Positions 46,781 through 56,591 of a stretch of 64,000 nt of DNA are shown here, piece after piece. The first letter of the stretch is position 1; every line of letters begins with the position of its first letter. This DNA is from Acinetobacter sp. C26M (GTDB lineage: Bacteria > Pseudomonadota > Gammaproteobacteria > Pseudomonadales > Moraxellaceae), in assembly GCF_023702675.1 (NCBI RefSeq), contig NZ_CP098478.1:744001-808000 (forward strand), in the 5' to 3' direction. Position numbers and translations under genes: made by a program. The notes under the pieces were generated by a model. It did not search any database, was not told where the DNA came from, and saw only the letters and a list, made by a program, of their open reading frames with translations.

Positions 46781-47497
46781 ATGAGCCAAGAAGAAAAGTT
46801 ACCGAAGATTTTGATCGTAGAAGATGACGAACGCTTAGCACGTTTAACACAAGAGTATTTGATTCGTAACGGTTTAGAAGTTGGAGTCGAAACTGATGGT
46901 AACCGTGCCATTCGTCGCATTATCAGCGAGCAACCAGATCTTGTTGTACTGGATGTGATGTTACCAGGTGCAGATGGTCTAACCGTTTGTCGTGAAGTAC
47001 GTCCGCATTACCATCAACCAATTTTGATGTTGACTGCACGTACTGAAGATATGGATCAGGTTCTTGGCTTAGAAATGGGTGCAGACGACTATGTTGCGAA
47101 GCCTGTTCAGCCGCGTGTTTTATTGGCACGTATCCGTGCTTTATTACGTCGCACTGACAAAACAGTGGAAGACGAAGTAGCACAACGTATCGAGTTTGAT
47201 GACTTGGTGATTGATAATGGTGGTCGTTCAGTGACTTTAAATGGTGAATTGGTCGATTTCACTAGCGCTGAATATGACTTGTTATGGTTATTGGCATCGA
47301 ATGCAGGTCGTATCCTGTCTCGTGAAGATATTTTTGAGCGTTTACGCGGTATCGAATACGATGGACAAGACCGTTCGATCGACGTACGTATTTCACGTAT
47401 CCGTCCAAAAATTGGTGATGATCCAGAAAATCCAAAACGTATCAAAACAGTGCGTAGTAAGGGTTATTTATTCGTTAAAGAAACCAACGGACTCTAA
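46781..47497 (+). CDS. bfmR: BfmR response regulator (OmpR/RstA type)
   Basis: The 238-aa OmpR-type regulator has a receiver domain with acidic pocket EDDE at 14-17 and phospho-acceptor Asp 58 (LVVLDVMLPG), Lys in YVAKPVQP, and a C-terminal winged helix (EYDLLWLLASNAGR, DVRISRIRPKIGD). In Acinetobacter it controls biofilm, envelope stress and virulence genes. ATG 46781 is used. Two short inverted repeats lie upstream. bfmS follows after about 100 bp with a hairpin between them. Confidence 0.96.
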   Translation: MSQEEKLPKILIVEDDERLARLTQEYLIRNGLEVGVETDGNRAIRRIISEQPDLVVLDVMLPGADGLTVCREVRPHYHQPILMLTARTEDMDQVLGLEMGADDYVAKPVQPRVLLARIRALLRRTDKTVEDEVAQRIEFDDLVIDNGGRSVTLNGELVDFTSAEYDLLWLLASNAGRILSREDIFERLRGIEYDGQDRSIDVRISRIRPKIGDDPENPKRIKTVRSKGYLFVKETNGL

Positions 47498-47504
47498 AGT
47501 CTCT

Positions 47505-47531
47505 AAAGCCTCCTTTTTAAAGGGGGCTTTT
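47505..47531 (+). terminator. Hairpin between bfmR and bfmS (partial terminator or attenuator)
   Basis: AAAGCCTCCTTT and AAAGGGGGCTTTT pair with one mismatch. A short T run follows. It could reduce the amount of bfmS transcript relative to bfmR. Confidence 0.6.
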
Positions 47532-47601
47532 CCCTTGATAGAGGGCCTGTGCAGTATGGCTGTTCAGGAGAGATTTTAACTAGCTTGGAATTATTTACCC
47601 T

Positions 47602-49242
47602 ATGGTAAGTCGAGTACTGAAAAACAGCATATTCTTGCGTATCTATGCTGGTTTGGTGGTTTTGGTTGTTGTGGTTGCAGCATTTTGTTATTTGCTGGTG
47701 CAGATCATTAACTATCAACGGGCGCAAGAATATCGTGAATCTCTTACTGATGGCATTTCTTATGTCATTAGTGAAGGGGTGTCTCGTCAGCCAGAAAAGC
47801 AACAAAAGTTAGATTGGATTTCCGATGCATCTGATTTGCTGGAATTGCCGATCTACTATGTAGATGCGGAACGGGTAGAATTATCCCGTACCGAGAAAAA
47901 GCGCATTGCTGAGCAAAAATCAGTGGTTCGTTATGATGCCAATAATGGCATTGGTTATATTATTATCGGTCTAAAAGACGACCCTAAGCATTTCCTCTAT
48001 ATCAAAGTCGATAAAATTGGCGAACGCCAAATGAAAGCGCTTCCGATTTTTGTGCTGGATTATTTGATTTTTTATCCGGGGCAGGAGCGTGAATACTTAG
48101 ATAAAATTAAAAAGCATTTCTATTATCCGATTGAAATTTCAGATATTAAAAATATCAATTTAGATTCAGAGCAAATTGGTCGTTTGCGTCAAGACCAAAG
48201 TGTGTTGCTGTATAAGGATAGTGCAACTGTACGTGGTACCACCATTTCGATTGTTTCTCCAATGCCTAACCACCCTGCACAAGTGCTGATTTTAGGTCCT
48301 GTTCCAATGTTTAATTGGATGCCGTTCCAGCTTTCAGCGGGGATTACCTTATTTAGCTTATTCTTGTTGAGCTTGGGTGTTTATGGTCTGATCTTACCGT
48401 TAGAGCGTAAAATTCGTCAGGTACGTTATGCTTTGAATAAGATGAAGTCAGGTGATTTGTCATTACGTGTGCCAATTGAAGGTACTGATGAAATGGCAAA
48501 CTTGGCATCCAGTTATAACAATATGTCGGATCATATTCAGCGGTTGATTGAAGCACAGCGTGAATTAATGCGTGCGGTATCGCATGAGCTGAGAACACCT
48601 GTCGCGCGAATCCGTTTTGGTATGGAAATGCTGGCTGAAGAGGATGATTATAATTACCGAATTCAGCAAGTGGATATGATTGATAAAGATATCGAAGCAC
48701 TCAATACCCTGATTGATGAGATCATGACCTATGCCAAGCTGGAGCAAGGTACACCATCTTTAGATTTCGAAGACATTGTCTTGGTTGAGGTGCTTGACCA
48801 AGTGGCAATGGAAACGGAAGCTTTGAAGACACAAAAAGAAATTGAGTTGATTGCTCCACCATTGGCTTTGAAAGTGGATGCTGAGCGTCGTTATTTACAT
48901 CGTGTGGTACAGAACCTTGTGGGTAATGCGGTTCGTTATTGTGATAATAAAGTTCGTATCAGCGGTGGTATTCGTGCTGATGGTAATGCCTATGTTTGTG
49001 TCGAAGATGATGGGCCGGGGATTCCTGAACAAGAACGTAGTCGTATTTTTGAGGCTTTTGCCCGTTTAGATGACAGTCGTACTCGTGCTTCGGGTGGTTA
49101 TGGTTTAGGTCTGTCGATTGTGAGTCGTATTGCCTATTGGTTTGGTGGAACGATTCAAGTCGATCAGAGTCCAAACTTGGGTGGTGCGCGGTTTATCATG
49201 ACGTGGCCTGCCAAACGTTATAAACAAGTGATGAAAAAATAA
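47602..49242 (+). CDS. bfmS: BfmS sensor histidine kinase (RstB-like)
   Basis: The 546-aa protein has an N-terminal transmembrane helix (IYAGLVVLVVVVAAFCYLL), a periplasmic sensor domain to about residue 230, a second helix (ITLFSLFLLSLGVYGLI), a HAMP linker, the phospho-accepting His in MRAVSHELRTPVARIRF, and the ATPase G1 and G2 boxes (VEDDGPGIPEQ, GYGLGLSIVSRI). It signals to BfmR. ATG 47602 is used; the ribosome-binding site is weak. A terminator follows at 49252-49282. Confidence 0.95.
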   Translation: MVSRVLKNSIFLRIYAGLVVLVVVVAAFCYLLVQIINYQRAQEYRESLTDGISYVISEGVSRQPEKQQKLDWISDASDLLELPIYYVDAERVELSRTEKKRIAEQKSVVRYDANNGIGYIIIGLKDDPKHFLYIKVDKIGERQMKALPIFVLDYLIFYPGQEREYLDKIKKHFYYPIEISDIKNINLDSEQIGRLRQDQSVLLYKDSATVRGTTISIVSPMPNHPAQVLILGPVPMFNWMPFQLSAGITLFSLFLLSLGVYGLILPLERKIRQVRYALNKMKSGDLSLRVPIEGTDEMANLASSYNNMSDHIQRLIEAQRELMRAVSHELRTPVARIRFGMEMLAEEDDYNYRIQQVDMIDKDIEALNTLIDEIMTYAKLEQGTPSLDFEDIVLVEVLDQVAMETEALKTQKEIELIAPPLALKVDAERRYLHRVVQNLVGNAVRYCDNKVRISGGIRADGNAYVCVEDDGPGIPEQERSRIFEAFARLDDSRTRASGGYGLGLSIVSRIAYWFGGTIQVDQSPNLGGARFIMTWPAKRYKQVMKK

Positions 49243-49251
49243 CGAAAGAGT

Positions 49252-49282
49252 AAAAAGGAATGATGTATCTCATTCCTTTTTT
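49252..49282 (+). terminator. Terminator of bfmS
   Basis: Perfect stem GGAATGA/TCATTCC with a 6-nt loop, A run before and T6 after, 10-40 bp past the bfmS stop codon. Confidence 0.85.
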
Positions 49283-49294
49283 ATGTGCAGCTAT

Positions 49295-49322
49295 AAAAAA
49301 GCCAAAGCAAGATACTTTGGCT
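49295..49322 (-). terminator. Terminator of the 118-aa gene
   Basis: AGCCAAAG/CTTTGGCT stem with a 7-nt loop and a T run on the minus strand, about 36 bp after the stop codon at 49359. Confidence 0.8.
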
Positions 49323-49358
49323 AAGTTAGGCCTTTCGGTGACCTCGGGTGATCACGGT

Positions 49359-49715
49359 CTATTCGTGAAGGGATGGATCTGGTTCAATTAGTGGTTTCCC
49401 TGAGCGAAGACCTTGTAACGCATCTGCATTAAAATCAATGAGCAGCGCATTATTTTTAATATCGATTTTATAGCCTTTGATCAGGGCTTGATCTCCATTT
49501 AAGGTTTCGACTTTATAGCTATCTGCAATATTGAGAATACTTTCTAAATTGGTGGTTGTGGCGGCAAAATCCTCTCTAAATACTTCGTATATATCTCTTA
49601 AATCAAAAATTGCATTATCAGCATCTGGATGTTTTCGAACATAACTTTCTATATGACGCATCAGCAGTTGTGAAAAAAAGAAATAATCCGAAGCGTGTGT
49701 GTATTCTAGATGCAT
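49359..49715 (-). CDS. Hypothetical 118-aa cytoplasmic protein
   Basis: This small mixed alpha/beta protein (LEYTHASDYFFFSQLLMRHI, then IDIKNNALLIDFNADALQGL) has no signal peptide, cysteine cluster or known motif. It is framed by its own terminator and a 92-bp gap to the diguanylate cyclase. The family is not recognised. Its composition and clean gene boundaries suggest a real gene. Confidence 0.7.
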   Translation of the reverse strand: MHLEYTHASDYFFFSQLLMRHIESYVRKHPDADNAIFDLRDIYEVFREDFAATTTNLESILNIADSYKVETLNGDQALIKGYKIDIKNNALLIDFNADALQGLRSGKPLIEPDPSLHE

Positions 49716-49807
49716 ATTTTTCTCCTTTTGTGCTCATTCTAGAATACTCATCTATTGTGTTCGCTGTGTATAAAGATAATTAAAGTATTTAGCTGAATTG
49801 CAACATA

Positions 49808-51226
49808 TTATGTCGAAATGACAACTTGGTTTCGACCTTGCCGTTTGGCTAGGTAAAGGGCATCATCGGCTTGTTTAAATAATTGCTCAATTGAATGTTG
49901 GTTTTCAGGAATACAAATACAAATACCAATACTCATTTGAATCGAGAAGCTTTGTTGTATTTCATATTCAATTGGGGTTTGGCTGATCTGTAGGCGGATT
50001 TTTTCAGCACAAAGATAGGCGGCATCCGCATCGGTGTCGGTCATGAAAATGGCAAACTCTTCGCCACCTAAGCGTCCCAATAAGTCTTGAGGTTTGAGTA
50101 AGGTTTGAATGGTTTGTACACAGCTTTGTAAGGCACGATCACCCATTTGATGCCCATAGTTATCATTGACCTGCTTAAAGTGATCAATGTCGAGCATGAG
50201 GAAAGCGGTGGTGTGACCAGAGTAGGTGGCCTGTTGTTGCAGCAGTTGCACCGATTGCAAAAATTGACGTCGGGTTAAACTTGATGTGAGTTCATCATGC
50301 GCAATGGTATGTTGCAATTCTTGGATCAGCTTGGATCTCACCATATTAATGCTAGACACCGTGAGTGGGGCAATGGTCATCATAATCAGTCCAAGGCGGA
50401 TCGAGATGGCGTTGTTTAAAAATTGTTCTGGGTAAAGTAATAGATAATTTTGCGAGACATGATAGATCACAAAAGCACAACTGATCGAGGTAATGATAGC
50501 CACTGAAAAATGGCGATAGCTCAATGCACACCAGATCAAGGCAGCAATCGGGTAGAGCAATGACCCTGGGCCCGCATCATAGTAGCCAATTGCAATTGAG
50601 AAAATAACCGCAAATAGCGGTAAACTTTGTTGAACTGTCTGTGTTTTAAATTCTTTTAGTTGCTGTTTAAACTCGCTCCAAAGTGGTGCGCTGATGATGG
50701 CGGGAAGTAGCAACAATGCATTTTGAATTTCAGCGGTAAACCAGTAGCCGAAATCAATCCAAAATGAACCTAAGGCAAATTTAGTGTTGAATAATGGCAG
50801 GGTAATGGCTGCAAAAAACGAACTGGCCAAACCGCCAATACAGCAAAAACTAAATAGAAATAAATAAAAATAACCATGATGCATTGAACGGATAAATGCA
50901 TTAAATTTGATATACAAGGTCAATGTCGTGATGACATACAGTAGGTTTGCAGAGGTGAGACAAATATTGAGTAAAAAAGGCGTATCTTGTGAGGTGTCGG
51001 CTACTAGATAACCTACGATTGCTCCAATAAAACTGATTGGATGGCGTGTTTGCGGAAAACGAATCAGTAAACCAAGTAGAACTGAGTTGGCTGGCCAAAA
51101 AGAGGCTAGAAAGGTGAGATGTCTAGTTGCGATACCGAGTAGGCAGCACAATAGAATTACCCCACTAAAGAGTAAAAATAATTGTAACAGTGAGCGTGGT
51201 TTTAATGCTGCATAGGCTTGGGGCAT
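49808..51226 (-). CDS. MASE1-GGDEF diguanylate cyclase
   Basis: The N-terminal half is a membrane sensor of about eight helices with FWPANSVLLGLLIRF near the start, typical of MASE1. The C-terminal half is a GGDEF domain with MLDIDHFKQVNDNYGH and the active motif GGEEF (LGRLGGEEFAIF). It makes c-di-GMP. The inhibitory I-site RxxD is replaced (KPQD), so product inhibition may be absent. Length is 472 aa. No EAL domain is present, so it is a synthase only. Confidence 0.93.
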   Translation of the reverse strand: MPQAYAALKPRSLLQLFLLFSGVILLCCLLGIATRHLTFLASFWPANSVLLGLLIRFPQTRHPISFIGAIVGYLVADTSQDTPFLLNICLTSANLLYVITTLTLYIKFNAFIRSMHHGYFYLFLFSFCCIGGLASSFFAAITLPLFNTKFALGSFWIDFGYWFTAEIQNALLLLPAIISAPLWSEFKQQLKEFKTQTVQQSLPLFAVIFSIAIGYYDAGPGSLLYPIAALIWCALSYRHFSVAIITSISCAFVIYHVSQNYLLLYPEQFLNNAISIRLGLIMMTIAPLTVSSINMVRSKLIQELQHTIAHDELTSSLTRRQFLQSVQLLQQQATYSGHTTAFLMLDIDHFKQVNDNYGHQMGDRALQSCVQTIQTLLKPQDLLGRLGGEEFAIFMTDTDADAAYLCAEKIRLQISQTPIEYEIQQSFSIQMSIGICICIPENQHSIEQLFKQADDALYLAKRQGRNQVVIST

Positions 51227-51624
51227 TCTGACGCGGTTCTATGGGGGAGATAAGGTCGCGCTATTATATAAATTCTGTTTAAATTTTCATCATAAATTTG
51301 TATCAATGCAATGATTTAGTTCGTGCTGCAATATATTGGGGCGAACCACTAAAAATTTAGTTTTTTTCATAATGTAGAAAAAGAAAAAAATGATCAATAT
51401 GCTGTTCTTGATTAGATAATTCGATTTTTAGGGGTGAATTAACCATGATCTTGGATATATCGGTAAATTTAAGGACAAAATCATCCGAAAGACTAAAGCG
51501 CTTCAACTAGCATGAGAAATTAGAAATCAGGTACAATTGGCGGGATTAATTTTGTGTTTGGTGTATTTGAAGGCCAATACATACATTCTTTGTTAAAAAT
51601 AGGCCTGCCAGGAGTTATCCCCGC
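51227..51624. promoter_or_regulatory. Control region of the nuo operon
   Basis: This 398-bp gap between the cyclase and nuoA holds no gene. A TACAAT at 51532-51537, about 90 bp before nuoA, is a possible -10 box, but no good -35 box was seen at the right distance. No hairpin stands out. Confidence 0.3.
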
Positions 51625-52176
51625 ATGAGTGCCATTACTCCATACGAATGGGCAATAATTGCCTTCGTGATCGGCGTTACATTTCTTTGCGTTTTTATGC
51701 TGACAGTTCCCTTACTCCTAGGGGGTAAAGCATGGGGACGTGCAAAGCAAGAGCAGTTTGAATCAGGTGTAGTTGGTGCGGGCGGTGCTCGTATCCGCTT
51801 GTCAGCCAAGTTCTATTTAGTTGCAATTTTCTTTGTGGTTTTCGATCTAGAAGCCCTCTATCTCTACGCTTGGGCAACTTCAGTTCGTGAAGTTGGTTGG
51901 GTTGGTTTTGCAACTGCTGCCGTCTTTATTTTAGTTTTATTAATCGGTTTGATTTATGAACTTTCTACAGGTGCGCTCAACTGGGCTCCTTCAGATCGTC
52001 GTAAAGCGGCTGGAATTAAAACCAAAATTGGTTCGCCAAATATGAACATTGCTGACATTACGCGATTCAATAACATTGAAGAGTTAGTCGTCGATCCTAC
52101 TGGTCATATTCCAGCACAGTCTTCTGGTCGTGTTAAATCAAAAACACCGACTACATCATCATTTGAACAGGAGTAA
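51625..52176 (+). CDS. nuoA: NADH-quinone oxidoreductase subunit A
   Basis: A three-helix membrane subunit of complex I. The family signature YESGVVGAGGARIRL-type loop is present as FESGVVGAGGARIRL. A C-terminal hydrophilic extension makes it 183 aa, longer than E. coli NuoA (147). ATG 51625 has AGGAG upstream. It is the first gene of the operon nuoA-M. Confidence 0.95.
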   Translation: MSAITPYEWAIIAFVIGVTFLCVFMLTVPLLLGGKAWGRAKQEQFESGVVGAGGARIRLSAKFYLVAIFFVVFDLEALYLYAWATSVREVGWVGFATAAVFILVLLIGLIYELSTGALNWAPSDRRKAAGIKTKIGSPNMNIADITRFNNIEELVVDPTGHIPAQSSGRVKSKTPTTSSFEQE

Positions 52177-52182
52177 GTCGGG

Positions 52183-52860
52183 ATGAAATATACTTTAACC
52201 CGTGCGAATCCGGATGCAGATCAATATCCACTACAAGATCGTCAAATTGTTACTGATCCACTTGAAGAAGAAGTGAATAAAAGCGTAATGATGACGCGTC
52301 TTGAAGATGTGTTGCATACAGCGGTGAACTGGGGGCGTAAAAACTCTTTGTGGCCATTTAACTTTGGTACTTCATGCTGCTACGTTGAATATGCAACAAC
52401 ATTAACTGGCGTACATGACTTATCTCGTTTTGGTGCTGAGGTTATTCGTGCTTCACCACGTCAAGCGGACTTGATGATTGTTGCTGGGACTTGCTTTGTC
52501 AAAATGGCACCTGTAATTCAACGTTTGTATGAACAAATGCTTGAGCCTAAATGGGTGATCTCAATGGGTGCTTGTGCAAACTCAGGTGGTATGTACGACA
52601 TCTATTCAGTAGTTCAAGGTGTAGATAAAATTATTCCTGTTGATGTGTACATCCCAGGTTGTCCACCTCGCCCAGAAGCATTAATCCAAGCATTGATGTT
52701 ACTTCAAGACCAAATTCAACTAGAGCGCCGTCCACTTTCAGCGGTTATTGGTGATGATCTTCAGCCTGTGTATAAGCCAAAGATGATGCCAGAACGTGAC
52801 CGTAAAAATGCTGAACGTATTGCGGTGAAAAACTTACGCTCTATGGATGATATTAAATAA
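52183..52860 (+). CDS. nuoB: NADH-quinone oxidoreductase subunit B
   Basis: This peripheral-arm subunit carries cluster N2, the last iron-sulfur centre before quinone. The ligands appear in SCCYVEYA (tandem Cys), [10 protein letters not shown] and [10 protein letters not shown]. Length is 225 aa. It starts 6 nt after nuoA. Confidence 0.97.
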   Translation: MKYTLTRANPDADQYPLQDRQIVTDPLEEEVNKSVMMTRLEDVLHTAVNWGRKNSLWPFNFGTSCCYVEYATTLTGVHDLSRFGAEVIRASPRQADLMIVAGTCFVKMAPVIQRLYEQMLEPKWVISMGACANSGGMYDIYSVVQGVDKIIPVDVYIPGCPPRPEALIQALMLLQDQIQLERRPLSAVIGDDLQPVYKPKMMPERDRKNAERIAVKNLRSMDDIK

Positions 52861-52948
52861 TTTTGACGATGAGTTTTTGACATGTCCCGTGATGGGTATG
52901 GTCATCGGAAAAATTGCCAGAATTTGTATTAAATAGGAAGCCAAGCCA

Positions 52949-54736
52949 ATGGCTGAAACTGACATTGCTATGCCAGAATCAACACCAGTTGATTCCCGCC
53001 CTGCATTTGCAATTGTAGAAGAGCTCAAAACCAAATTTGGTGAGAACTTCTACGTGCAGACGACTTTTGAAGAGTTTCCAACAGTCTGGGTTGAGCGCGC
53101 ACGCGTGCAAGAAGTCCTCATGTTCCTCCGTAAAGTGGAACGTCCTTATGTGATGTTGTTTGACTTGTCAGCGGTAGATGAGCGTTTACGTGTTCACCGT
53201 GATGGTTTGCCAGCATCTGACTTCACTGTGTTCTATCACTTGTTATCGCTTGAGCGTAATAGTGATATTCGTATTAAAGTTGCGTTGAATGAAAATGATT
53301 TAAGCATTCCAACTGCAACCAACATTTGGCCAAATGCCAACTGGTACGAGCGTGAAGCTTACGATATGTTTGGTATCGATTTCGCAGGGCATCCAATGCT
53401 CCGTCGTATCTTGTTGCCAACCTATTGGGAAGGTCACCCATTACGTAAAGAATATTCAGCGCGTGCGACAGAATATACCCCGTATATGCAAGACCAAGCA
53501 AAGCAAGATTTCGAACAAGAACACTTACGCTTTGTACCAGAAGACTGGGGTCTAAAACGCGGTAATGACGACGAAGACTTCATGTTCCTGAACTTGGGTC
53601 CTAACCATCCATCTGCGCACGGTGCTTTCCGTGTGGTGTTACAGTTGGACGGTGAAGAAGTGAAAGACTGTGTACCTGATATCGGTTATCACCACCGTGG
53701 TGTGGAAAAGATGGCTGAACGTCAAACATGGCATTCATTCATCCCTTATACGGATCGTGTTGACTACCTCGGTGGTTGTGCGCAAAACATGCCATATGTG
53801 ATGGCTGTTGAGCAGCTTGCTGGTATTAAAGTACCTGAGCGTGCGCAAGTCATTCGTGTGATGTTGAACGAATTATTCCGTATCAATAACCACTTGTTGT
53901 TCTGTGGTACAGCGATTCAGGATGCGGGTGGTATGACCCCTGTATTCTATATGTTCGCAGACCGTCAAAAAGTCTATGACATCGTTGAGGCGATTACGGG
54001 TTACCGTATGCACCCAGCATGGTTCCGTATCGGTGGTACGGCACATGACCTTCCAAATAACTGGCAAAAACTTGTTAAAGAGTTGCTAGAGTGGATGCCG
54101 AAACGTTTGAACGAGTACTACACTGCTGCACTTAAAAACTCAGTATTTATTGGTCGTACCCGCAATGTTGCGCAATACGATGCTAAATCTGCGTTGGCTT
54201 GGGGTGTAACGGGTACTGGTTTACGTGCGACGGGTATTGATTTTGATGTTCGTAAATATCGTCCATACAGTGGTTATGAAAACTTTGACTTTGATATTCC
54301 TGTGGAATACGAAGGCGACGCATATGCACGTGTCTTGGTTCACTTCCGTGAAATCACGGAGTCGTTGAAAATCATTCAACAGTGCTTGGACAACATGCCA
54401 TCTGGTCCATATAAAGCGGATCATCCATTGGCTGTTCCACCACCGAAAGATAAGACATTACAAGATATTGAAACCTTGATTACGCACTTCTTGAGCGTAT
54501 CTTGGGGTCCAGTAATGCCTGCTGGTGAGTCATCATTTATGACGGAAGTGGTGAAAGGCGCGAGTACTTATTATTTGACTTCAGACAAGTCAACCATGAG
54601 TTACCGTACCCGTATTCGTACACCGACATTCACTCACTTACAGCAAATGCCTTCAGTGATTAACGGCAGTTTGGTTTCTGACTTGATCATTTATTTGGCG
54701 ACCATTGACGTGGTTATGGCTGACGTGGATCGCTAG
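52949..54736 (+). CDS. nuoCD: NADH-quinone oxidoreductase fused subunits C and D
   Basis: The protein is 595 aa and joins NuoC (residues 1-195, with [18 protein letters not shown]) to NuoD (residues about 205-595, with [19 protein letters not shown]). NuoD lines the quinone site together with NuoB. The fusion is the gammaproteobacterial state, as in E. coli. It starts 88 bp after nuoB and 12 bp before nuoE. Confidence 0.97.
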   Translation: MAETDIAMPESTPVDSRPAFAIVEELKTKFGENFYVQTTFEEFPTVWVERARVQEVLMFLRKVERPYVMLFDLSAVDERLRVHRDGLPASDFTVFYHLLSLERNSDIRIKVALNENDLSIPTATNIWPNANWYEREAYDMFGIDFAGHPMLRRILLPTYWEGHPLRKEYSARATEYTPYMQDQAKQDFEQEHLRFVPEDWGLKRGNDDEDFMFLNLGPNHPSAHGAFRVVLQLDGEEVKDCVPDIGYHHRGVEKMAERQTWHSFIPYTDRVDYLGGCAQNMPYVMAVEQLAGIKVPERAQVIRVMLNELFRINNHLLFCGTAIQDAGGMTPVFYMFADRQKVYDIVEAITGYRMHPAWFRIGGTAHDLPNNWQKLVKELLEWMPKRLNEYYTAALKNSVFIGRTRNVAQYDAKSALAWGVTGTGLRATGIDFDVRKYRPYSGYENFDFDIPVEYEGDAYARVLVHFREITESLKIIQQCLDNMPSGPYKADHPLAVPPPKDKTLQDIETLITHFLSVSWGPVMPAGESSFMTEVVKGASTYYLTSDKSTMSYRTRIRTPTFTHLQQMPSVINGSLVSDLIIYLATIDVVMADVDR

Positions 54737-54748
54737 GGGTAAACGATT

Positions 54749-55258
54749 ATGATGATTTTGACTGATAAAAAACCTCGTGTGAATGTTGAAGGGATTTTGA
54801 CTGCTGAAGAAATCCATGAAATTGAACATCACATTGGTCACTATCCGTACCCACGTGCAGCATCGCTTGATGCGTTGAAGTGTGTACAAGGCCGCAATGG
54901 TTGGGTAGATGATGCGCAAATGAATGCAATTGCACAATTGCTGACGATAAGTGTGGCGGATTTAGAAGGCGTAGCGACGTTCTATAACCGAATCTATCGC
55001 CAACCTGTGGGTCGTCACGTGATTTTATTATGTGACTCAATTGCGTGCTTCTTGATGGGTTCAGAAACTTTAGCTGAAGCATTTCAGCGTGAGTTGGGTA
55101 TCCAGTACGGACAAACCACAGCAGATGGTCGTTTTACCTTGCTCCCAATTTGCTGCTTAGGCAACTGTGATAAAGGTCCAACTTTAATGATTGATGAAGA
55201 TACTCACGGTTTAGTGGAAGTGTCATCAGTCAAACAGTTATTGGAGAAGTATGTATGA
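54749..55258 (+). CDS. nuoE: NADH-quinone oxidoreductase subunit E
   Basis: A 24-kDa-type subunit with a [2Fe-2S] cluster (N1a): [10 protein letters not shown] and [12 protein letters not shown]. Length is 169 aa. It overlaps nuoF by 4 nt (ATGA). Confidence 0.96.
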   Translation: MMILTDKKPRVNVEGILTAEEIHEIEHHIGHYPYPRAASLDALKCVQGRNGWVDDAQMNAIAQLLTISVADLEGVATFYNRIYRQPVGRHVILLCDSIACFLMGSETLAEAFQRELGIQYGQTTADGRFTLLPICCLGNCDKGPTLMIDEDTHGLVEVSSVKQLLEKYV

Positions 55259-56580
55259 ATACTGAACCAAAACCAATTTATGGCGACGGTAACCCAGAAA
55301 CGCATCCATTAACTTGGCGTTTGAGCAAGCAAGAGCACGTCCGTGCTGCTGATGATTACGAAGCGCTTGAAGGTTATGCTGGCTTTAAAAAAGCACTCGG
55401 TATGCCGCCAAAAGATGTGCTTGAAGTGATTAAAGCTGCGACGGTTAAAGGTCGTGGTGGTGCAGGCTTCCCAGCAGGGATCAAGTGGTCATTGATGGCA
55501 CCAAATGATGGTGGTCCACGCTATTTGATCTGTAATGCCGATGAAATGGAACCAGGTACCTTTAAAGACCGTTTGTTGATGGAAAAACTTCCACATCAAT
55601 TGATCGAAGGGATGCTGATTGCAGGTTATACCCTTGAAGCGACTCAGGGTTATATCTTCATCCGTGGCGAATATATCGAAGCGGCTCAATACTTAAATGA
55701 AGCATTAGAGCAAGTCCGTGCCAAAGGTTACTTGGGTGACAATATCCTTGGAACAGGTTGGAACTTTGAGTTGCACGTGCACACAGGTGCAGGTCGTTAT
55801 ATTTGTGGTGAAGAAACTGCATTGATTAACTCGCTTGAAGGTCGTCGTGCCAATCCGCGTACTAAGCCACCATTCCCGCAAGTTGCAGGGGCATGGGGTC
55901 GTCCAACGATTGTGAACAACGTTGAAACCTACAATAACTTGCCAGCGATCATGTTGCGTGGCCCAGAGTGGTACATCAATCTTTCTGCTGGTAAGTCGAA
56001 AGATCCGGGTACCAAGATCTATGGCGCATCAGGCAAAGTCAAATTCCCTGGTCTTTGGGAACTTCCATTCGGTACAACAGCGCGTGAAGTGATTGAAGAA
56101 CATGCTGGTGGTATGCGTGATGGTCTCACTTTGAAAGCATGGTTGCCAGGTGGTGCTTCGACTGACTTTTTAGCAGCTGAGCACATTGATTTGCCAATGG
56201 ATTCTGAAACAATCATGAAAGCGGGTTCACGTTTAGGAACCTGTTTGTTGATGGTTGTGGATGAAACTCAATGTATGGTTTCTGCTACACGTAATTTAGA
56301 AGAATTCTTTGCACGTGAATCATGTGGTTTCTGTACACCATGCCGTGATGGTTTACCTTGGGCAGTTAAAGCGCTTAAAGCACTGGAAGCAGGCGAAGGT
56401 AAGAAAGAAGATATCGATCATTTACAAGAGCTTACTCGTAAATTGTGGATTGGTAAAACTTTCTGTGCTCACGCACCAGGTGCGATGGAGCCGCTTATGG
56501 GCGCACTTAAATATTTCCGTAACGAGTTTGAAGCAAAGGTTAAAACCCATGCTCCTGCTCTAGACGTAGAACAAGCTTAA
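55255..56580 (+). CDS. nuoF: NADH-quinone oxidoreductase subunit F
   Basis: The NADH- and FMN-binding subunit. [14 protein letters not shown] binds [21 protein letters not shown] contacts FMN, and [12 protein letters not shown] with a later Cys in FCAHAPGA carries cluster N3. Length is 441 aa. It overlaps nuoE by 4 nt and precedes nuoG by 11 nt. Confidence 0.97.
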   Translation: MNTEPKPIYGDGNPETHPLTWRLSKQEHVRAADDYEALEGYAGFKKALGMPPKDVLEVIKAATVKGRGGAGFPAGIKWSLMAPNDGGPRYLICNADEMEPGTFKDRLLMEKLPHQLIEGMLIAGYTLEATQGYIFIRGEYIEAAQYLNEALEQVRAKGYLGDNILGTGWNFELHVHTGAGRYICGEETALINSLEGRRANPRTKPPFPQVAGAWGRPTIVNNVETYNNLPAIMLRGPEWYINLSAGKSKDPGTKIYGASGKVKFPGLWELPFGTTAREVIEEHAGGMRDGLTLKAWLPGGASTDFLAAEHIDLPMDSETIMKAGSRLGTCLLMVVDETQCMVSATRNLEEFFARESCGFCTPCRDGLPWAVKALKALEAGEGKKEDIDHLQELTRKLWIGKTFCAHAPGAMEPLMGALKYFRNEFEAKVKTHAPALDVEQA

Positions 56581-56591
56581 GGAATTCGACT

